Origin: Tychonema litorale BBK16
Lineage (GTDB): Bacteria > Cyanobacteriota > Cyanobacteriia > Cyanobacteriales > Microcoleaceae
Length of the DNA stretch: 37,248 nt
Direction of reading: 5' to 3'
Assembly: GCF_021648855.1 (NCBI RefSeq)
Contig: NZ_JAKJHX010000034.1
Coordinates: forward strand, 1 to 37,248
Translations under genes and position numbers: made by a program
Notes under the pieces: model-generated
The model's input: the letters and a program-made list of their open reading frames with translations, nothing else
The model's database searches: none
What the model was told of the DNA's origin: nothing
In this document: piece by piece, positions 33,986 through 37,248 of the stretch
Layout of the letters: the number at the start of each line of letters is the position of its first letter
Position numbering within the stretch: position 1 is the stretch's first letter

Positions 33986-34274
33986 AAATGTTGAGGCTAT
34001 TGGCTATTCTGTATTGTTTGCTTCCGGTTTTGATTCAGAATGTTTTTAGCCAGTGCCGTGTAGAAATTTATTCCCAGGATGTCAATTGCCAGCGATCAGA
34101 ATGCCAGTATTTAGTTTAATACGGTGATGGGTAAAATTGCTAACATTTTTTCAGTCATTAATTTTACCTCGCTTTTAATGCTGAGGACTACCTGATTTCC
34201 CTTGAATCGGGCAGGACAGTTTTTGACCATCACTTAAAGATATCACAGCATTGGGTAATAGAGCTAGTTATTTC
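33986..34274. other. Non-coding gap between the element remnant and the STRR array
   Basis: No credible gene here. A partial direct repeat is visible: TCATCACTTAAATG near 33977-33990 and CCATCACTTAAAGA near 34228-34241, about 250 bp apart, each preceded by a T-rich stretch. This could be a duplicated piece of the RRM-gene leader or of the element. Nothing else is recognisable. Confidence 0.4.
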
Positions 34275-34338
34275 GGGAAATTGGGAATTGGGAATTGGGA
34301 ATCGGGCATGGGGCATCGGGCATCGGGCATTGGGAATA
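34275..34338. repeat. STRR heptanucleotide array (GGGAATT/GGGCATC)
   Basis: About nine 7-nt units, first GGGAATT-like then GGGCATC-like, which shows two related unit families abutting. It lies about 100 nt downstream of the M48-like gene's stop. Confidence 0.85.
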
Positions 34339-34440
34339 GTTTCTTTTTCTTCCGACTTCCATCGAACTTCTTCCTTCTTCCTTCCTTTGAAATCGAAAAT
34401 CCAAAATTGCGAAGCATTGTTCGCGATCGCGCGGCAACCT

Positions 34441-36948
34441 CTAAAATCGATTCATTTCGCCCTGGAAAATGATGTATGCTCCCCAGAAGGCCGCAGCAAA
34501 GGCCAAAATCGCAGACCAGATGGGGTGTCCACTGTGACTAACTCTGCCACCTTCACTGCGAATGGTTTCGAGGTCGATCGCCACATTAGCACCCCGACGC
34601 AGCCAACCAGTCGCCACCACCAGTTTTCCCAGCAAATCTGTAGGGACACAACACTGTTGTGTCCTTCCTATGAATTTACTCAAAAATGACCACAAAGAGC
34701 CGATCGGGCCAAACCTCGAAACATAATGCAATCTCACCAACCCCGTCGCCGTCTGCAAAATCAAATCCTGTCCCAGCAAATTAGCCATACCCGATCGCCC
34801 CAAAAGCATCCCTTCCAACCGCACTGCTTGAGCATCTAAGGGCAAAGTCTCCGAATTTGACAAGATTTGAGGTAAACTCGGTTCAGCAATGTTTCTAGGC
34901 AGAATATCAGGGAAGAAATCATTAATTCGGAACAAAGTACCGAGACAAAAGCCGATCGGCAAACAGCCCCAAAGAATCGATCGATCGCCCCAAAGCCAAT
35001 CCAACTGCCAAAAACTCGTCCGCGAAAGCATCCATCCAATCAGCCAAAGCACCCCTACAATCCCCAAACTCATCGGAATCCCAAAAAAAGGCGCACCCTG
35101 CAACAGTAGGGGCGGTGCCCCCGTGCCCGCCCTGGAATTATTCGTACCCGCCCGAAATATCGAGTCAAACAACTTAAACAGGACAAATTTGCCCTTAGTT
35201 GGCTGCAAAGTTCCGAGATTCGCCAAATCCAACTCAGTTTCCAACTCCCAGAATTTAGCATAAAGAGCCAACAACTTTAAACGTTCACCCACCAAAGGAT
35301 GTCCGCTGTTAACCGTCAACCAATTGCGATAAGGATTGCTGACATCCCATAGCAAAATCTCTTCCAAGGGCGCGTGTAATCCAGCAGAACCTATGGTTAC
35401 AGCTTCCCTGATTCCCACCGGAAAAAGCAGATCGAAACCTTCAAGAAAAAAGCTAGTTTGCTGCTGCTGTTCAATATTTTGCGCCATCCCGATCGCAATT
35501 TTAGCCAAAGCCCGCGTCAAACCATTGGGATTCCCGGTAATTTCCGCAGCCGTGCGATCGCTCAAATATACCCTGTGGCGCGATACCCACAACATCGGCC
35601 ATCTCAGCAACTTATAAATTCCGTAACTCCCAGCCGAAATCAAGGCGGCCAAAACTTTGACAACAGAACGAAAAAACGCGATCGTAATTAAAGCAGATAA
35701 TCGCTCTTCCCAGTGAGTGACTTGCCAATAAATCATGTAAGGAATCTGCATGACTAAAACCGCCAACGACATCGGCGCAAAATCCCAATGGGCGATGTGT
35801 CCCAATTCTCGTGCCAAAATCGTGGCAATTTCATCTTCCGTCAATCGATCCAAAAGTCCCTGACTGACAACAATCCGAGCAAATCTGGGTAAACAGCCGT
35901 AACTGAAAGCTACTGGTACATCAATTGGTAACAGTTTGAGCATCGGCGCTGGCATATTTTGCTGCTTACAAAAACTGCGAATCACCCGATTAGCTTCTTT
36001 GCTGGATTTCAGTAAAGTTATTCCTCCCAAAGGTTCGATGCCGCAAATCAGTTTTAGCAGTGCGTCTGTCAGCCAGGGAGAGGAGGCTAGTAGCAATCCA
36101 AAAATGAATTGAATAAACTGAGTTGGATCGCGGTAAAAAAGTTGAATTGGTGTGAAAAAAGGCAGTCTGGTAAATATGTACAACTGAACTAACAGACTAT
36201 TAATGTTTGTCAGCAGGAATTCCAGGATGAATCGGGTTAGGAAAAATAGTGCGATCGTACTTGCGATCGCCTCTACCCACAAACCCTCTAATTTCATGGC
36301 TTTGAGTTTGCGCCACCCCGCAGGTGCGCGCCCAGAATTGCGCCAACTGAGTTCGTAAGTATCTGGAGTGATGGCTTCGGGGATATCTGTCGGAGAATTG
36401 CGATCGGGCGCGGTTGTTGTTGCTTCTGCTTCGGAATTCTTGACTAGCGATGGTTTGGGGGGTGCAGGGAGTGGTGGAATATGTGGTGATTTGAGACTTT
36501 TTTGCCCGCCAGTCTGCTCAAAAGGTACAAATTCTGTTTTGGTGTCGGCTGATGGTTTGTCGGCTGTTGGCGATATTTTGGGCAACTCAGTGCCAATTTC
36601 AAAGGCGACGAATCCAGTTTCTGGGGGAGTTTCTGGTGGTTTTGGGGGATGACGATCGATTAATTGAGCTAAAGTGCGATCGGCCCAAGTTTTGACTTGA
36701 GGGTTGGGATTTTCGGTGAGGGAAGTGCAGAGTGCGATCGCGCCTTTGAGATTACCGGTTGTGGTGTATGCAGCCACCAAGCGCATTTTTGCCCGTGTAG
36801 CCAGGGATTTATCGACTGCGGTTTCAGCAACAGATTCCAAAAGCGCGATCGCCCTTGGGTAATCCCGTTCTTTCAAAGCCGTTAAACCAGCCTCCAGAGA
36901 TTGTTTCACAGATGAATCCGCCGAATTTTGATTGTTTGGAGATGCCAT
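34441..36948 (-). CDS. M48-like membrane protein with N-terminal TPR-like domain, likely pseudoprotease
   Basis: In this 835-aa protein residues 15-100 form TPR-like helices, 105-200 are Pro-rich and disordered, and 225-300 hold two or three membrane segments. An M48 (Ste24/HtpX-like) core follows, containing SQGLLDRLTEDEIATILARELGH-type sequence. The zinc motif HExxH is RELGH (R380, E381, H384). The third ligand Glu, expected in an RExxAD-type motif, is Val460 in RHRVYLSD. Two of three zinc ligands are thus missing, so metalloprotease activity is unlikely. The C-terminal 200 residues have further membrane segments and a beta-rich part. Two dispersed repeats lie inside the frame (residues about 599-617 and near nt 34650). 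No Shine-Dalgarno is evident. Confidence 0.85.
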   Translation of the reverse strand: MASPNNQNSADSSVKQSLEAGLTALKERDYPRAIALLESVAETAVDKSLATRAKMRLVAAYTTTGNLKGAIALCTSLTENPNPQVKTWADRTLAQLIDRHPPKPPETPPETGFVAFEIGTELPKISPTADKPSADTKTEFVPFEQTGGQKSLKSPHIPPLPAPPKPSLVKNSEAEATTTAPDRNSPTDIPEAITPDTYELSWRNSGRAPAGWRKLKAMKLEGLWVEAIASTIALFFLTRFILEFLLTNINSLLVQLYIFTRLPFFTPIQLFYRDPTQFIQFIFGLLLASSPWLTDALLKLICGIEPLGGITLLKSSKEANRVIRSFCKQQNMPAPMLKLLPIDVPVAFSYGCLPRFARIVVSQGLLDRLTEDEIATILARELGHIAHWDFAPMSLAVLVMQIPYMIYWQVTHWEERLSALITIAFFRSVVKVLAALISAGSYGIYKLLRWPMLWVSRHRVYLSDRTAAEITGNPNGLTRALAKIAIGMAQNIEQQQQTSFFLEGFDLLFPVGIREAVTIGSAGLHAPLEEILLWDVSNPYRNWLTVNSGHPLVGERLKLLALYAKFWELETELDLANLGTLQPTKGKFVLFKLFDSIFRAGTNNSRAGTGAPPLLLQGAPFFGIPMSLGIVGVLWLIGWMLSRTSFWQLDWLWGDRSILWGCLPIGFCLGTLFRINDFFPDILPRNIAEPSLPQILSNSETLPLDAQAVRLEGMLLGRSGMANLLGQDLILQTATGLVRLHYVSRFGPIGSLWSFLSKFIGRTQQCCVPTDLLGKLVVATGWLRRGANVAIDLETIRSEGGRVSHSGHPIWSAILAFAAAFWGAYIIFQGEMNRF
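34647..34680. repeat. GTAGGGACACA-type hairpin repeat inside the M48-like gene
   Basis: GGACACAACA and TGTTGTGTCC form a near-perfect stem with almost no loop (about 34652-34673). It encodes GRTQQCCVPTDL in frame. It is related to the 54-bp array at the right edge of the window (GTAGGGACACAGCACTGCTGTCTCC). Confidence 0.6.
35100..35155. repeat. GTAGGGGCGGTGCCCCCGTG-type repeat inside the M48-like gene
   Basis: The GC-rich segment contains GTAGGGGC and GGTGCCCCCGTGCCCGCCC, then a second GTACCCGCCCG. It encodes the low-complexity RAGTNNSRAGTGAPPLLLQ insert without breaking the frame. It resembles the other GTAGGGGC repeats in this window (19978, 25189). Confidence 0.6.
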
Positions 36949-37052
36949 GAGACTAAGATAGCTTGCGCGATCGATAGATTACGGTTCTAACACAGCTCCA
37001 TTTCAATGTATATAGCGTAGGTTGGGTAGAGCGATAGCGAAACCCAACTCTT

Positions 37053-37248
37053 CTAAAATCTAGTAGCCAAAATTACGAGACGGTAGGGACACAGCACTGC
37101 TGTCTCCTAAAATCTAGTACCCAAAATTACGAGACGGTAGTAGGGACACAGCACTGCTGTCTCCTAAAATCTACTAGCCAAAATTACGAGACGGTAGGGA
37201 CACAGCACTGCTGTCTCCTAAAATCTACTAGCCAAAATTACGAGACGG
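37053..37248. repeat. 54-bp tandem repeat array, runs past the right edge
   Basis: Units begin at 37053, 37107, 37164 and 37218, with periods of 54, 57 (an extra TAG) and 54. Each contains GGGACACAGCACTGCTGTCTCC, an imperfect hairpin. The copies are almost identical and there are no unique spacers, so it is not a CRISPR array. No gene is visible between the M48-like start and the edge. Confidence 0.9.

Noticed and set aside
34836..35691. Short plus-strand and minus-strand frames within the M48-like gene
   Set aside because: All lie inside a well-supported 835-codon gene and lack any family resemblance.
37053..37248. Possible CRISPR array at the right edge
   Set aside because: The whole 54-bp unit repeats, including the part that would be the spacer; there are no unique spacers and no cas genes.

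Overview
The window looks like chromosomal DNA of a filamentous, non-marine cyanobacterium (Oscillatoriales-like: Microcoleus, Oscillatoria or Tychonema type). The evidence is the many GCGATCGC (HIP1) octamers, heptanucleotide STRR repeats of the GGGCATA/GGGAATT type, dispersed palindromes of the GTAGGGGC...GCCCCTAC family, and cyanobacterial families (DUF1822, CHAT, RRM-type Rbp, RTX giants). This taxonomic reading is inference. I saw no rRNA or tRNA gene and no CRISPR array.

Left part (1-8 kb): a 5'-truncated TnpB gene runs in from the left edge and ends tail-to-tail with a minus-strand pair (integral membrane protein and PIN-domain protein). A minus-strand M50/site-2-protease-like membrane protein follows; its HExxH motif has become REIAR. 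Next comes a small-gene island: a two-gene unit with a retropepsin-like aspartic protease, a lone minus-strand hypothetical, an unstable-antitoxin/RelE-ParE pair, and a DUF2281-type/PIN (VapC-like) pair.

Middle (8-19.4 kb): an AT-rich 799-aa NACHT/STAND-type ATPase with a degenerate nuclease-like N-terminus, a candidate immune sensor. An attC-like structured site (integron-cassette recombination site) lies 34 nt after its stop. A perfect bidirectional terminator then separates it from a convergent 2829-aa RTX protein that joins an alpha/beta-hydrolase-like domain to about 1900 residues of calcium-binding nonapeptides.

19.4-20.2 kb is a non-coding repeat cluster: a 143/144-bp tandem repeat with internal hairpins, a 133-bp element with 13-bp inverted ends, and a 42-bp perfect palindrome.

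20.2-31.8 kb is a coherent plus-strand locus: atypical sigma-70-like protein, DUF1822 protein, CHAT-TPR protease, exported FecR-like/TPR protein, and a 2176-aa two-partner-secretion haemagglutinin carrying a second CHAT protease at its C-terminus. I infer a regulated system with one intracellular and one surface-exposed caspase-like protease. It is the best candidate in the window for a poorly described multi-gene system.

Right part (31.8-37.2 kb): a TerB-like acidic protein with a 21-nt in-frame tandem repeat, an RRM RNA-binding protein, the eroded right end of an IS200/IS605-type element, and an M48-like membrane protein with an N-terminal TPR-like domain. The M48-like protein has lost two of its three zinc ligands and carries two dispersed repeats inside its reading frame. 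The window ends in a 54-bp tandem array related to one of those intragenic repeats.
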